Shown: positions 54,610-64,000 of the stretch, in pieces
Position numbering within the stretch: the first letter of the stretch is position 1
Layout of the letters: every line of letters begins with the position of its first letter
Assembly: GCF_018326005.1 (NCBI RefSeq)
Contig: NZ_AP021903.1
Location: forward strand, 6,135,501 to 6,199,500
DNA from: Pseudomonas sp. Seg1
Lineage (GTDB): Bacteria > Pseudomonadota > Gammaproteobacteria > Pseudomonadales > Pseudomonadaceae
DNA length: 64,000 nt
Direction of reading: 5' to 3'
The notes under the pieces: model-generated
What the model saw: only the letters and a program-made list of their open reading frames with translations
What the model was told of the DNA's origin: nothing
Database searches by the model: none
Made by a program: the position numbers and the translations under genes

Positions 54610-55479
54610 TTACGCCGGGGACATCTCTTGGGCCAAGCCGAGAAATGCCGCCGGCAACCGCGCATTCTTCCTCTCTTTGAGGCAATACAGATACTCGGGA
54701 ATCTGCGGCGCATTCTCGATCGTAAGCACGCGCAACTGCGGGTCATGCGGCACTTCCTGCCGGGCAATGATGCTGATGCCAATATTGCGCAGCACCGCCT
54801 CACGAATCGATTCACGGCTGCCGATCTCCAGCAACGGCCCAAAACTCACGCCCGCGCTGGCCAGTAACTCTTCAGTCAATCGCCGAGTGGTCGAGCCGGT
54901 CTCACGCATCAGCAAGGTATGCCCGGCCAGTGCGCTCAATGTCACATGCTCCTGCGCCGCCAGCGGATGATTGCGATGCACCGCCAGCACCAGCGGATCT
55001 GTGCCCAGCACCCGGCGAATCAGCCGTGCATCCTCGAGCAATTGCGACGAAGCAGCCACATCCACCCGGTAATCCTCCAGCGCTTCCAGTACCTGCTGCG
55101 AGTTGCCGATTTCCACCGACACTTCCACCTGCGGCAGACGCTCGCGGAAGGTCTTCACCAGATCAAGAATGTAATACGGCGCGGTGGCGGCGATGCGCAG
55201 CGTGCCCTGCACCTGACCGCTGTTGCGCAGGAAGAACTCGATATCGGCCTCCTGCTGCAACAGCACCTTGACCATCGGCAGCAACCGCGCGCCTTCGTCG
55301 CTGATGCTCAGCCGGCGACCGCCACGGTAAAACAGTTCCACCGAATACTGGCTTTCCAGATTGCGGATCTGTGTGGTCACGGTCGGTTGGCTAAGGCCGA
55401 GTTTTTTTGCCGCCAGCGTAATGCTGCCCAGGCGGGCGACCATGTAAAACGCTTTCAGCTCGGCACTCAGCACAACCAT
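54610..55479 (-). CDS. LysR family regulator, phosphonate locus
   Basis: A 289-residue LysR protein. N-terminal HTH FYMVARLGSITLAAKKLGLSQPTVTTQIRNLESQYSVELFYR; substrate-binding domain from about residue 90. Its place directly upstream of the phosphonate transporter on the same strand, and its likeness to phosphonate-associated LysR proteins, make it the probable activator of that operon. It is separated from cadA by 10 bp on the same strand. Confidence 0.87.
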   Translation of the reverse strand: MVVLSAELKAFYMVARLGSITLAAKKLGLSQPTVTTQIRNLESQYSVELFYRGGRRLSISDEGARLLPMVKVLLQQEADIEFFLRNSGQVQGTLRIAATAPYYILDLVKTFRERLPQVEVSVEIGNSQQVLEALEDYRVDVAASSQLLEDARLIRRVLGTDPLVLAVHRNHPLAAQEHVTLSALAGHTLLMRETGSTTRRLTEELLASAGVSFGPLLEIGSRESIREAVLRNIGISIIARQEVPHDPQLRVLTIENAPQIPEYLYCLKERKNARLPAAFLGLAQEMSPA

Positions 55480-55489
55480 CCCTCATCGT

Positions 55490-57799
55490 TTACTTGCGCA
55501 GCAGGCGCAAACCGTTGAACACCACCAACAGGCTCACGCCCATGTCGGCGAACACAGCCATCCACATGGTGGCGAGCCCGGCGAAGGTTACCCCAAGAAA
55601 GATAGCTTTGATCACCAGTGCCAACGCGATGTTCTGTTTCAGGATGCTTGCGGTGTTGCGCGACAGGCTGATGAACGCCGGGATCTTGCGCAGATCGTCG
55701 TCCATCAGGGCGACATCGGCGGTTTCGATCGCGGTGTCGGTGCCCGCCGCGGCCATGGCAAAACCGATCTCGGCGCGGGCCAGTGCCGGGGCGTCGTTGA
55801 TGCCGTCGCCGACCATGCCGACGCGATGACCTTTACCGTAAAGCTCTTCGATGGCTTGCAGTTTGTCAGTTGGTAACAAGTCGCCCTTGGCCTGATCGAT
55901 GCCGACCTGAACGGCAATCGCCTGCGCGGTGTGTACGTTATCGCCGGTGAGCATCAGGGTTTTCACGCCCAGCGCGTGCAACTGGCGGATCGCTTCGCGG
56001 CTGGTTTCCTTGACCGTATCGGCCACGGCGAACAGCGCCAACGGGCCGGAGCTGTCGAGCAGCAGCACCACGGATTTGCCCTGTTTTTCCAGCGCGAACA
56101 GCTTTTCTTCCAGTTGCGGCGAGCACAGACCCAGCTCTTCCACCAGACGGTGGTTGCCCAAGTGGTAGGTCTGACCGTTGATCTCACCTTTGACACCACG
56201 CCCGGCCAGCGCTTCGAAGTTATCCACACTCAGCGCCGCGAAGTTTTTATCCACAGCCGCATTGGCGATGGCCAGCGACACCGGGTGATCGGAGCGCCCG
56301 GCCAACGCAGCAGCAATTGCCGGGGCCGTGGCATCGGCGGTTGGATCAAGGGATAGGTAATCGGTCTGCACCGGTTTGCCGTGGGTGATCGTCCCGGTTT
56401 TATCCAGCGCCAGGTAGTCGAGCTTGAAACCGCCCTCCAGGTACACACCGCCCTTGACCAGAATGCCTTTGCGCGCCGCCGCCGCGAGGCCGCTGACGAT
56501 GGTCACTGGGGTGGAAATCACCAGCGCACACGGGCAAGCCACCACCAGCAGCACCAGCGCGCGGTAGATCCAGTCGAACCACACCGCGCCCATGAACAAC
56601 GGCGGAATGATCGCCACGGCCAGCGCCAGAACGAACACCACGGGGGTGTAGATTTTCGAGAATTGATCGACGAAGCGTTGGGTCGGGGCGCGCGCGCCTT
56701 GAGCCTGTTCGACGGCGTGGATGATCCGCGCCAGGGTCGAATTGTTCGCCGCCGCAGTCACCGTGTATTCCAGCGAACCCGCCTGGTTGATGGTGCCGGC
56801 GAAGACTTTGTCGCCCACAGTTTTTTCCACCGGCAGGCTTTCACCGGTAATCGGCGCCTGGTCGATGGTCGAGCTGCCGCTGACCACTTCGCCATCCAGC
56901 GCGATGCGCTCACCGGGCTTTACCCGCACAATGGCACCCAGTTCGACGATTTTCACCTCCTGCTCAAGCCAGGTACCGTCAGCCTGCTGCACGGTCGCCT
57001 GCTCGGGCGTCATCTGCATCAGGCCACCGATTGCATTGCGCGCACGGTCCAGCGAGCGCGCTTCGATCAACTCGGCCACGGTGAACAGGAACATCACCAT
57101 CGCCGCTTCCGGCCACTGACCGATGAGGATGGCACCGGTCACCGCGATGCTCATCAGCGCATTGATGTTGAGATTAAGGTTCTTCAGGGCGATCCAGCCC
57201 TTTTTATAGGTGGTCAGGCCACCGCTGAGGATCGACACCAGCGCAATGATCGCCACCACCCAGGTCGGCGCGGCGTTGGTGAAGTGGATGACTTCGGCAG
57301 CCAGTGCACCGACACCGGACAGTGCCAGTGGCCACCAGTGTTTTTTCACTGCCGCAGGTGCCGGCGCTTCGACGCCCGCTTCCAACGGCTCGGCGTGCAT
57401 GCCGAGGGACTTGATCGCCTCGGTGATGGGCTCGGTGCCCGGCAGCGTGTGAGTCACGCCGAGCACACGGTTGATCAGGTTGAATTCCAACTGCTCAACG
57501 CCGGCCAGTTTGCCGAGTTTGTTCTGGATCAGCGTCTGCTCGGTCGGACAGTCCATCGCCTCGATGCGAAAACTGCTCAACCGCGCATCGGCGCTGGTCT
57601 TTTCGCTCAGTTGCACCAGCGCAGGCGCGGCGGCTTCCGACGAGCAGCAGGAGTCCTCGTGCGCATGAACCGGTGCCGGTGCTGCGACTTTCGACCCGCA
57701 GCAAGCATCGCCGCCATGGGAATGCTTATGCACAGGCTGCAATTTATGACTGTGAACGTGCCCGTCGCCGGGCTTGTGGGTGTGCTGGGAATCGCTCAT
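55490..57799 (-). CDS. cadA: Cd2+/Zn2+/Pb2+-exporting P-type ATPase CadA
   Basis: A 769-residue P1B-type ATPase that pumps divalent soft metals out of the cytoplasm. The N-terminus is His-rich (HTHKPGDGHVHSHKLQPVHK) with CC pairs, then a metal-binding domain with MDCPTEQ. Catalytic motifs: CPC in VVACPCALVIS, phosphorylation DKTGTITHG, TGES in PITGESLPVEK, and GDGINDAPALARAEIGFAM. Divergent from cadR with a MerR-type operator between. Confidence 0.95.
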   Translation of the reverse strand: MSDSQHTHKPGDGHVHSHKLQPVHKHSHGGDACCGSKVAAPAPVHAHEDSCCSSEAAAPALVQLSEKTSADARLSSFRIEAMDCPTEQTLIQNKLGKLAGVEQLEFNLINRVLGVTHTLPGTEPITEAIKSLGMHAEPLEAGVEAPAPAAVKKHWWPLALSGVGALAAEVIHFTNAAPTWVVAIIALVSILSGGLTTYKKGWIALKNLNLNINALMSIAVTGAILIGQWPEAAMVMFLFTVAELIEARSLDRARNAIGGLMQMTPEQATVQQADGTWLEQEVKIVELGAIVRVKPGERIALDGEVVSGSSTIDQAPITGESLPVEKTVGDKVFAGTINQAGSLEYTVTAAANNSTLARIIHAVEQAQGARAPTQRFVDQFSKIYTPVVFVLALAVAIIPPLFMGAVWFDWIYRALVLLVVACPCALVISTPVTIVSGLAAAARKGILVKGGVYLEGGFKLDYLALDKTGTITHGKPVQTDYLSLDPTADATAPAIAAALAGRSDHPVSLAIANAAVDKNFAALSVDNFEALAGRGVKGEINGQTYHLGNHRLVEELGLCSPQLEEKLFALEKQGKSVVLLLDSSGPLALFAVADTVKETSREAIRQLHALGVKTLMLTGDNVHTAQAIAVQVGIDQAKGDLLPTDKLQAIEELYGKGHRVGMVGDGINDAPALARAEIGFAMAAAGTDTAIETADVALMDDDLRKIPAFISLSRNTASILKQNIALALVIKAIFLGVTFAGLATMWMAVFADMGVSLLVVFNGLRLLRK

Positions 57800-57835
57800 T
57801 GGTCGCGTCCATGAAGGTGCCTGTTGCCAAGTAAA

Positions 57836-57858
57836 GACCCTGTAGCCACTATAGGGTC
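57836..57858 (-). promoter_or_regulatory. MerR-type operator in the cadA promoter
   Basis: GACCCT at 57836-57841 and AGGGTC at 57853-57858 form the ends of an imperfect palindrome (GTAGCCACTAT between). Read on the minus strand it lies between TTGACC (-35) and TTTACT (-10) with a 19-bp spacer, the over-long spacing typical of promoters twisted open by MerR proteins. Confidence 0.85.
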
Positions 57859-57883
57859 AAGCACCCTTTTGGAGATTGCCGTC

Positions 57884-58333
57884 ATGAAGATCGGAGAACT
57901 GGCCAAACTCACCGACTGCGCCGTGGAAACCATCCGCTATTACGAGCGCGAAAACCTGCTGCCGGAACCGGCCCGCAGCGACGGCAACTACCGCGTCTAC
58001 ACCCAGGCCCACGCCGAACGCCTGACCTTCATCCGCAACTGCCGCACCCTCGACATGACGCTCGAAGAGATCCGTAGCCTGCTAGCCATGCGTGACAGCC
58101 CGCAGGATCAGTGTGAGAGCGTTAATACCCTGATCGACGAGCATATCCAGCATGTGAAAGCGCGGATTGATGGGTTGCTAGCGTTGCAGACACAACTGCT
58201 CGACCTGCGCCAACGCTGTGGCGAAGGGCCGGGGGCGGAGCAATGCGGGATTTTGCAGCGGCTGGAAGTGAGTGGCGGGGTTGTTGCGACGGAAATCGAA
58301 CACTCCCACGTGGGCCGCAGCCACGGCCATTAA
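57884..58333 (+). CDS. cadR: MerR family Cd(II)/Pb(II) regulator CadR
   Basis: A 149-residue MerR protein. HTH KIGELAKLTDCAVETIRYYERENLLPEPARSDGNYRVY; dimer helix from about 80; metal-binding cysteines Cys77 (QDQCESV), Cys112 and Cys119 (RCGEGPGAEQCGI), and a C-terminal His-rich tail (HSHVGRSHGH), all as described for CadR of P. putida. It should repress and, with metal, activate the divergent cadA. Confidence 0.94.
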   Translation: MKIGELAKLTDCAVETIRYYERENLLPEPARSDGNYRVYTQAHAERLTFIRNCRTLDMTLEEIRSLLAMRDSPQDQCESVNTLIDEHIQHVKARIDGLLALQTQLLDLRQRCGEGPGAEQCGILQRLEVSGGVVATEIEHSHVGRSHGH

Positions 58334-58349
58334 GAACACCGAGTATCCC

Positions 58350-58438
58350 TGTGGGAGCTGGCTTGCCAGCGATAGCGGTTTTACAGACACATCAATGTTG
58401 AATGTGCCGCCGTCATCGCTGGCAAGCCAGCTCCCACA
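58350..58438. repeat. REPIN, common type
   Basis: TGTGGGAGCTGGCTTGCCAG at 58350 faces ATCGCTGGCAAGCCAGCTCC ending near 58438 (opposite outward orientation to most copies here). Between convergent cadR and thyA. Confidence 0.86.
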
Positions 58439-58455
58439 GGTTTATTGGCAAGCCT

Positions 58456-59427
58456 TCAGACCGCCATCGGCGCGGTCATCGGCGCGTGGTGCTCATAACC
58501 TTCCAGCGAGAAATCGCTCGGCTCAACCAGCTCCAGCCACTCCGGCTGATATACACCGGTCTTGGCAAACTCCGGCACGCGGTCGGAGATTTTCAGCTTC
58601 GGCATGGCGAACGGCTCGCGCTTGAGCTGTTCATTGAGCATGTCGAGGTGGTTCTCGTAGACGTGCGCATCACCGATGAAATAGGTGAACCAGCGCGGCG
58701 TGTAGCCGGTCAGGCGACCGATCAGGCTCAGCAGCGCGGCGCCTTCGGTGAGGTTGAACGGCGTGCCCAGACCCAGGTCGTTGGAGCGGATGTAGAGGGT
58801 CAGGGAAATTTCCTTGGTCTCGACATTCGGGTGGAACTGGTACAGCAGGTGGCAAGGCGGCAGGGCCATTTCATCGAGCTGGGCGCAGTTCCAGCCGTGG
58901 AACAGAATGCGGCGGCTGCCCGGGTCATTGATGATCGTGTCGACGCACTGGCGCACCTGATCGATGGCTTTGTACAACACCACGTAGGCCTGGCCGTCTT
59001 CTTCGCCTTGGGCGATTTGCTTGTAGCCGTTGCTCAAGGTTTGTTCGATGGCGGCCGTGTTGCTCAACGGGATCTGCTTGTACGCCGGCCATTTGCGCCA
59101 TTGCACGCCGTAGATCTCGCCGAGGTCGTCGTCGCCCTGGCGGAACGGGTTGGCCAGCCACTGGGCATTTTCGTTGGCGTTCTGGTCCCAGACCTTGCAG
59201 CCCAGCGCACGGAATTCAGCGGCGTTGTTGACGCCCCGCAGAAAGCCGCACATCTCGCCGATGGCCGATTTGAAGGCCATCTTGCGGGTGGTGATCGCCG
59301 GGAAACCTTCCTGCAGATCGAAACGCAGCATCGCCCCCGGGAAACTGATGGTGTTGATGCCGGTGCGGTTGGCCTGTTTGGTGCCGTTCTGAATGACGTG
59401 CGAGACCAGTTCGAGATATTGCTTCAT
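58456..59427 (-). CDS. thyA: Thymidylate synthase
   Basis: A 323-residue enzyme that methylates dUMP with methylenetetrahydrofolate. Catalytic Cys in [33 protein letters not shown] and [18 protein letters not shown] are the dUMP and folate-binding blocks. It is longer than E. coli ThyA (264) because of an insertion around residues 85-150, as in other pseudomonads. It follows lgt by 50 bp. Confidence 0.96.
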   Translation of the reverse strand: MKQYLELVSHVIQNGTKQANRTGINTISFPGAMLRFDLQEGFPAITTRKMAFKSAIGEMCGFLRGVNNAAEFRALGCKVWDQNANENAQWLANPFRQGDDDLGEIYGVQWRKWPAYKQIPLSNTAAIEQTLSNGYKQIAQGEEDGQAYVVLYKAIDQVRQCVDTIINDPGSRRILFHGWNCAQLDEMALPPCHLLYQFHPNVETKEISLTLYIRSNDLGLGTPFNLTEGAALLSLIGRLTGYTPRWFTYFIGDAHVYENHLDMLNEQLKREPFAMPKLKISDRVPEFAKTGVYQPEWLELVEPSDFSLEGYEHHAPMTAPMAV

Positions 59428-59448
59428 GAGTTACCTGTGTCCTTGGAG

Positions 59449-59469
59449 CCCCGGCGTCGCGCGCCGGGG
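59449..59469. other. Hairpin between lgt and thyA
   Basis: An 8-bp perfect stem CCCCGGCG/CGCCGGGG with a 5-base loop, in the 50 bp between the lgt stop and the thyA start. There is no T tract on the minus strand side, so it is not a clear terminator. Confidence 0.55.
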
Positions 59470-59477
59470 TTCGTAGT

Positions 59478-60293
59478 TTAAGCCGTCGGAGCGAGCGGTG
59501 CTGCCGGCGCGCGACGATAGGCCAGCCAGATCAGGAACAGCCCGCCGATGATCATCGGCACGCACAGAACCTGCCCCATGGTCAGCCAGTTCCAGGCCAG
59601 ATAGCCCAGTTGCGCATCCGGGACGCGGACGAACTCGACGATGAAACGGAAGATGCCGTAAAAAAGCGCGAACATGCCGGAAACGGCCATGGTTGGGCGC
59701 GGTTTACGCGAGAAAATCCACAGGATCAGGAACAGCGCCACGCCTTCGAGGGCGAACTGATACAGCTGCGAGGGGTGACGCGGCAGTTGCGCCGGATCGC
59801 TGAACGGCGGGAAGACCATGGCCCACGGCACGTCGGTGGCCTTGCCCCACAACTCGGCGTTGATGAAGTTGCCGATACGCCCGGCACCCAGACCGATCGG
59901 CACCATAGGCGCGACGAAGTCCATCAACTGGAAGAACGACTTGCCGTTACGCTTGCCGAACCAAAGGGCCGCGAGCATCACCCCGATAAAGCCGCCGTGG
60001 AACGACATGCCGCCCTTCCACACTTCGAAAATCAGCGTCGGGTTGGCCAGGTAAGCGCTCAGGTCGTAGAAAAGCACATAGCCCAGACGCCCGCCGACAA
60101 TCACGCCCATCGACAGCCAGAAGATCAGATCGGAGAGCTTCTCCTTGGACCAGGTCGGGTCGAAGCGGTTGAGCCGGCGCGACGCCAGCAGCCACGCACC
60201 GCCGATGCCGATCAGGTACATCAGACCGTACCAGTGGATTTTCAGCGGACCGATGGCCAGGGCCACCGGGTCGATCTGCGGGTAAGGCAGCAT
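59478..60293 (-). CDS. lgt: Prolipoprotein diacylglyceryl transferase
   Basis: A 271-residue inner-membrane enzyme that attaches diacylglycerol to the lipobox cysteine, first step of lipoprotein maturation. Signature [38 protein letters not shown] and [16 protein letters not shown] are also typical. Seven membrane helices expected. Upstream of thyA, as in E. coli (lgt-thyA). Confidence 0.96.
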   Translation of the reverse strand: MLPYPQIDPVALAIGPLKIHWYGLMYLIGIGGAWLLASRRLNRFDPTWSKEKLSDLIFWLSMGVIVGGRLGYVLFYDLSAYLANPTLIFEVWKGGMSFHGGFIGVMLAALWFGKRNGKSFFQLMDFVAPMVPIGLGAGRIGNFINAELWGKATDVPWAMVFPPFSDPAQLPRHPSQLYQFALEGVALFLILWIFSRKPRPTMAVSGMFALFYGIFRFIVEFVRVPDAQLGYLAWNWLTMGQVLCVPMIIGGLFLIWLAYRRAPAAPLAPTA

Positions 60294-60372
60294 TGCGACT
60301 CCTCGTTAGAGTTGAAACCAAAATTCCCGGGCGACGCTGCCACCTCAGGATTAAGTCAGGATTGCGGCGCGG

Positions 60373-61155
60373 TTAAAGCAGAAAGCTCAAACCCACGCTG
60401 AACAGCAAAGCGGCGAACAGCCGTTTCAGCAAGCGCGGCGACAATCGATGTGCCAAACGCGCGCCGATGCGGGCGAAGACCATGCTGGTCAGGGCGATGC
60501 CCAACAACGCCGGCAAATAAACAAAACCGAGACTATGGGCTGGCAGCAACGGATCATGCCAGCCCAGAATCATGAAACTTAATGCACTGACCAGAGCGAT
60601 CGGCAGGCCACAGGCTGATGAAGTCGCCACGGCTTGCTGCATCGGCACACTGCGCCAGGTCAAAAACGGAACGGTGAGCGAACCGCCACCGACGCCAAAT
60701 ATCGCCGAGGCCCAACCAATCACACTGCCGGCCACGGTCAGACCGAGTTTGCCCGGCACGGTTCGGCTGGCCTTGGGTTTGATATCCAGCGCCAGTTGCA
60801 CGGAAATCACCAGGGCGAACACACCGATGATTTTTTGCAGGTTTGGCCCCGAGATCGCTTCAGCGGTCAGCGCACCGAAACCGGCACCGAGCAAAATGCC
60901 CACCGCCATCCACATGAAGATCGGCCAGCGCACCGCACCACGCCGATGATGTTCACGCACAGCGTTGACCGAGGTGAAAATGATCGTTGCCAGCGACGTA
61001 CCCACCGCCAGATGCGTCAGGATCGACTGGTCAAAACCTTGCAGGGTGAAACTGAACACCAGCACCGGGACAATGATGATCCCGCCCCCCACTCCGAACA
61101 GCCCGGCCAGTACGCCCGCACAGGCGCCCAGCGCCAGATAGAGCAGAAATTCCAT
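60373..61155 (-). CDS. TauE/SafE family sulfite/sulfonate exporter-like permease
   Basis: A 260-residue membrane protein with two TauE repeats. The N-terminal block GACAGVLAGLFGVGGGIIIVPVLV and the second GWASAIFGVGGGSLTVPFL are diagnostic. Eight helices expected. Substrate unknown; family members move small sulfur-containing anions. MEFLLYLALG is the chosen start; an upstream extension lacks any likely leader. Confidence 0.9.
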   Translation of the reverse strand: MEFLLYLALGACAGVLAGLFGVGGGIIIVPVLVFSFTLQGFDQSILTHLAVGTSLATIIFTSVNAVREHHRRGAVRWPIFMWMAVGILLGAGFGALTAEAISGPNLQKIIGVFALVISVQLALDIKPKASRTVPGKLGLTVAGSVIGWASAIFGVGGGSLTVPFLTWRSVPMQQAVATSSACGLPIALVSALSFMILGWHDPLLPAHSLGFVYLPALLGIALTSMVFARIGARLAHRLSPRLLKRLFAALLFSVGLSFLL

Positions 61156-61286
61156 GACCGTCTCCCAAGGCGCATCGCCAAAACCGGAGCGGCATGGTAA
61201 CGGATGCATGGCCTCCTGCTCCACTTGCGATGGATGCACGGACGCTGGATGCGTAGAGTGAGCAAAAAACACACAAGGACCACCTT

Positions 61287-62033
61287 ATGTGCCTGATTGT
61301 TTTCGCCTGGCGCCCGGGCCGTGCCCAGCCGCTGATCGTCGCGGCCAACCGTGACGAATTCTATGCCCGGCCAAGCCTGCCGCTGGCGCAATGGCCGGAG
61401 GCGCCGCAGGTGCATGCCGGGCGTGATCTGGAGGCTGGCGGGACCTGGCTGGGGATTGGCGCCAGTGGCCGCTTTGCCGCACTGACCAATATTCGCGATC
61501 CGCATCAGCCGCCGGCCCGCAAGTCACGGGGCGAGTTGGTGGCGCGGTTTCTGACGGGTGATGCGTCGATTGATGATTATTTGAACGATGTGGTCGGACG
61601 TGCGCCGGAATATGCCGGGTTCAATCTGCTGCTCGGCAACAGCCATGAACTGTGGCACTTCAATGCGCGGATGTCGGAGCCGGTGATGCTTGAGCCCGGT
61701 GTTTACGGTCTGTCGAATGCCGGGCTGGATACGCCGTGGCCGAAGTTGCTCAAGGCCAAGGCAGCGTTGAGCGCGGTGCTGGATGATCCGCAGCCAGCGC
61801 GATTGCTGGAATTACTCGGCGATGCGCAGACCGCGCCGTTTGCCGAGTTGCCGGATACCGGAGTGGGTCTGGCGACGGAGTCATTGTTATCGAGTGTATT
61901 TATCGCCAGCCAGAGTTACGGGACGCGGGCGAGTACGGCGCTGGTGGTTCAGGCGGACGGTACGCGGCGGATGGTAGAGCGGAGTTTCGGGCCGTATGGC
62001 GGGCATTTGGGCGAAGTGGAGATTCTGGTTTAG
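61287..62033 (+). CDS. NRDE family protein (TANGO2-like)
   Basis: A 248-residue protein starting MCLIVFAWRP with the naming motif NRDE at residues 21-24. Nucleophile-hydrolase-like fold with Cys2. Human TANGO2 is a homologue linked to acyl-CoA or heme handling, but the bacterial role is not settled. ATG follows AAGGACC. Monocistronic between the TauE and ptsP genes. Confidence 0.9.
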   Translation: MCLIVFAWRPGRAQPLIVAANRDEFYARPSLPLAQWPEAPQVHAGRDLEAGGTWLGIGASGRFAALTNIRDPHQPPARKSRGELVARFLTGDASIDDYLNDVVGRAPEYAGFNLLLGNSHELWHFNARMSEPVMLEPGVYGLSNAGLDTPWPKLLKAKAALSAVLDDPQPARLLELLGDAQTAPFAELPDTGVGLATESLLSSVFIASQSYGTRASTALVVQADGTRRMVERSFGPYGGHLGEVEILV

Positions 62034-62052
62034 CAGTGCCTGGAGGGACGCC

Positions 62053-62143
62053 ATCGCTGGCAAGCCAGCTCCCACAGGTCTCTCGGGTGTTCACAAAGTC
62101 TGTGTTCACTGAAGAACCTTGTGGGAGCTGGCTTGCCAGCGAT
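62053..62143. repeat. REPIN, common type
   Basis: ATCGCTGGCAAGCCAGCTCC at 62053 faces TGTGGGAGCTGGCTTGCCAG ending near 62143; loop includes GGTGTTCACAAAGTCTGTGT. Between the convergent NRDE and ptsP genes. Confidence 0.87.
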
Positions 62144-62158
62144 GAGGCCAGCAGCCTT

Positions 62159-64000
62159 TTAGAGGGCTTTGTTGACCGCCGGCGGATTGATCTTCGACAA
62201 CCCAAGATTCTTCAGCGCCAGTTGCAACGAGCTGTGGATAACTTGCGGATTATCGATGGTCATCAACTCCGCCAGCAGTTCCTTGGCCTTGCTCAGATTG
62301 ACCTGACGCAACATCCATTTCACCTTCGGCAAGTTGGTGGCGTTCATCGACAGGCTGTCGAACCCCATCGCCATCAACAGCACGGCCGCCGCCGGGTCAC
62401 CGGCCATCTCGCCGCAGATGCTCACCGGTTTGCCTTCGGCATGCGCATCGCGGACCACGGTTTGCAACGCTTGCAGCACCGCCGGGTGCAGGTAGTCGTA
62501 GAGGTCGGCCACACGCGGGTTGTTACGGTCGACTGCCAGCAAATACTGGGTCAAGTCGTTGGAACCGACGGACAGGAAGTCGACCATCCGCGCCAGTTCC
62601 TTGGTCTGGTACACGGCCGCCGGAATCTCGATCATCACGCCAATCGGCGGCATCGGCACGTCGGTGCCTTCGTCGCGCACTTCACCCCAAGCCCGGTGAA
62701 TCAGGTGCAAGGCTTCTTCGAGTTCATGAGTGCCGGAGATCATCGGCAGCAGAATCCGCAGGTTGTTCAGGCCTTCGCTGGCCTTGAGCATCGCGCGGGT
62801 CTGCACCAGGAAGATTTCCGGGTGGTCGAGGGTGACGCGAATGCCGCGCCAGCCGAGGAACGGGTTGTCTTCCTTGATCGGGAAGTACGACAGCGACTTG
62901 TCACCACCGATGTCGAGGCTGCGCATGGTTACCGGTTGTGGGTGGAACGCGGCGAGCTGTTCACGATAGATCGCCAGTTGTTCCTTCTCGCTCGGGAAGC
63001 GCTGGTTGATCATGAACGGCACTTCGGTGCGGTACAGGCCGACACCTTCGGCGCCACGCTTCTGCGCCCGCGCCACATCGGCCAGCAGGCCGGTGTTGAC
63101 CCACAGCGGCATGCGGTGGCCATCGAGGGTCACGCACGGCAGGTCGCGCAGGGTGTCGAGGCCCAACGCCAGTTGTTTCTCTTCTTCGACGACTTCGGCG
63201 AACTGCTTGCGCAGCACTTCGCTCGGGTTGGTGTAGACCTCGCCGCGCGTACCGTCGACGATCATTTCGATGCCGTCGACCTTGGCATACGGCAGATCGA
63301 CCAGACCCATCACCGTCGGAATGCCCATGGCCCGGGCGAGGATCGCGACGTGGGAGTTACCCGAACCAAGTACCGAAACCAGACCGACCAGCGTGCCTTC
63401 CGGCACCTCGCCGAGCATTGCCGGCGTCAGCTCTTCGCTGACCAGAATGGTTTTTTCCGGGTAGACCAGGTTCTGCTGACGTTCTTCCTGCAAGTAAGCG
63501 AGCAGGCGGCGGCCGAGATCCTTGACGTCCGAGGCGCGCTCACGCAGGTAGGCGTCGTCCATCAATTCGAAACGGTTGACGTGTTCGGTGACCACCTGAC
63601 GCAGCGCGCCCTGCGCCCACTGGCCAGTCTTGATCACAGTGGTGATTTCGCTGCCCAGCGAGGCATCGTCGAGCATCATCAGGTAGACGTCGAACAGCGC
63701 GCGCTCTTCCGGGCGCAACTGGGTCGCAAGCTTGGCGGACAAGGCACGCATGTCGGCGCGCACGCCTTCGATGGCGGTCTTGAACAGCGCCAGCTCAGCG
63801 TCGATGTCGGTGATGGTCTTGTCCGGCACCACGTCCAGATCAGCGGGCGGCAGCATGACAACTGCAGTACCGACCGCCGCACCCGGCGAACCCGGCACGC
63901 CGACGAACTTGGCTTCCTGGATACCCTTGCCCTGACGGCCCAGGCCACGGATCGAACCGGTAGCCTCGGCATGGGCGATAACGCCGGCAAGCTGCGCACT
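62159..64000 (-). CDS. ptsP: Phosphoenolpyruvate-protein phosphotransferase PtsP (EI-Ntr), 5' end outside window
   Basis: 613 residues to the right edge of the window; the gene goes on beyond it, where the N-terminal GAF domain must lie. PtsP moves phosphate from PEP to the NPr protein in the nitrogen PTS. Visible here: the EI core from GVPGSPGAAVG onwards, the phosphorylated His in GSGNSHVAILARAMGIP, PEP-utilising signature SVGSNDLTQYLLAVDRNNPRV and the catalytic Cys loop SICGEMAGDPAAAV. The frame is open to base 64000; the internal GTG near 63898 is not the start. Confidence 0.96.
   Translation of the reverse strand, partial: SAQLAGVIAHAEATGSIRGLGRQGKGIQEAKFVGVPGSPGAAVGTAVVMLPPADLDVVPDKTITDIDAELALFKTAIEGVRADMRALSAKLATQLRPEERALFDVYLMMLDDASLGSEITTVIKTGQWAQGALRQVVTEHVNRFELMDDAYLRERASDVKDLGRRLLAYLQEERQQNLVYPEKTILVSEELTPAMLGEVPEGTLVGLVSVLGSGNSHVAILARAMGIPTVMGLVDLPYAKVDGIEMIVDGTRGEVYTNPSEVLRKQFAEVVEEEKQLALGLDTLRDLPCVTLDGHRMPLWVNTGLLADVARAQKRGAEGVGLYRTEVPFMINQRFPSEKEQLAIYREQLAAFHPQPVTMRSLDIGGDKSLSYFPIKEDNPFLGWRGIRVTLDHPEIFLVQTRAMLKASEGLNNLRILLPMISGTHELEEALHLIHRAWGEVRDEGTDVPMPPIGVMIEIPAAVYQTKELARMVDFLSVGSNDLTQYLLAVDRNNPRVADLYDYLHPAVLQALQTVVRDAHAEGKPVSICGEMAGDPAAAVLLMAMGFDSLSMNATNLPKVKWMLRQVNLSKAKELLAELMTIDNPQVIHSSLQLALKNLGLSKINPPAVNKAL

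Overview
This window is a stretch of chromosome from a Pseudomonas of the P. fluorescens group. The evidence is high GC with strongly GC-ending codons, a gene order that (from memory) closely follows the P. aeruginosa segment from pyrC' back to ptsP, and more than a dozen short palindromic repeats (REP/REPIN type, core GTGGGAGCTGGCTTGCCAGCGAT or close variants) of the kind common in P. fluorescens genomes. No rRNA, tRNA, CRISPR array, insertion sequence or prophage gene was found.

Layout. 1-6.1 kb: the end of a zinc-ligand-less dihydroorotase (pyrC'), a TM2 protein, an NlpC/P60 hydrolase, pilT, then yggS-proC-yggT-yggU. 6.3-11.3 kb: metX-metW (methionine), a DUF4426 protein, rdgB, hemW, DUF3392, kptA. 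11.3-15.4 kb: a lipoprotein, trmB, thiG-thiS, DUF423, mtgA. 15.5-19.7 kb: the ftsY-ftsE-ftsX-rpoH block on the minus strand. 20-25.5 kb: a catalytic/non-catalytic M16 peptidase pair, rsmD, a YheT-like hydrolase coupled to an AraC regulator. 25.6-31 kb: a sulfurtransferase, then a TetR regulator divergent from an aldehyde dehydrogenase, a Tat-exported protein and a GMC oxidoreductase. 31-36.4 kb: coaD, a 2[4Fe-4S] ferredoxin, mutM, an HDOD protein, a DJ-1/PfpI protein and rlmI.

36.4-40.1 kb is the stretch that stands out. Between the conserved housekeeping genes rlmI and ilvD lies an AT-rich promoter region, a 23-codon gene with a strong ribosome binding site, a perfect 10-bp stem hairpin with a T tract, and then three overlapping genes: a SagB/ThcOx-type FMN dehydrogenase, an AurF-type diiron oxygenase with all seven metal ligands, and a Bcr/CflA-type MFS exporter. 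I read this as a compact candidate biosynthetic locus, possibly a minimal RiPP system, that I do not recognise as described.

40.4-48.6 kb: ilvD, a PchP-like phosphatase, a cystine transporter, folA, and a DUF2868/DUF3482 membrane protein and GTPase pair. 48.7-55.5 kb: an aminoethylphosphonate uptake and degradation locus (PhnZ-like HD oxygenase, FAD oxidoreductase, three-part ABC transporter, LysR regulator). 55.5-58.3 kb: divergent cadA/cadR with a MerR-type operator. 58.4-64 kb: thyA-lgt, a TauE/SafE permease, an NRDE protein and the 3' two thirds or more of ptsP, which runs off the right edge.

Two sequence-level oddities: metX has one C too few in a homopolymer, so the start expected from relatives is out of frame; and three REPINs at 42.3, 45.1 and 48.6 kb are nearly identical including their loops.
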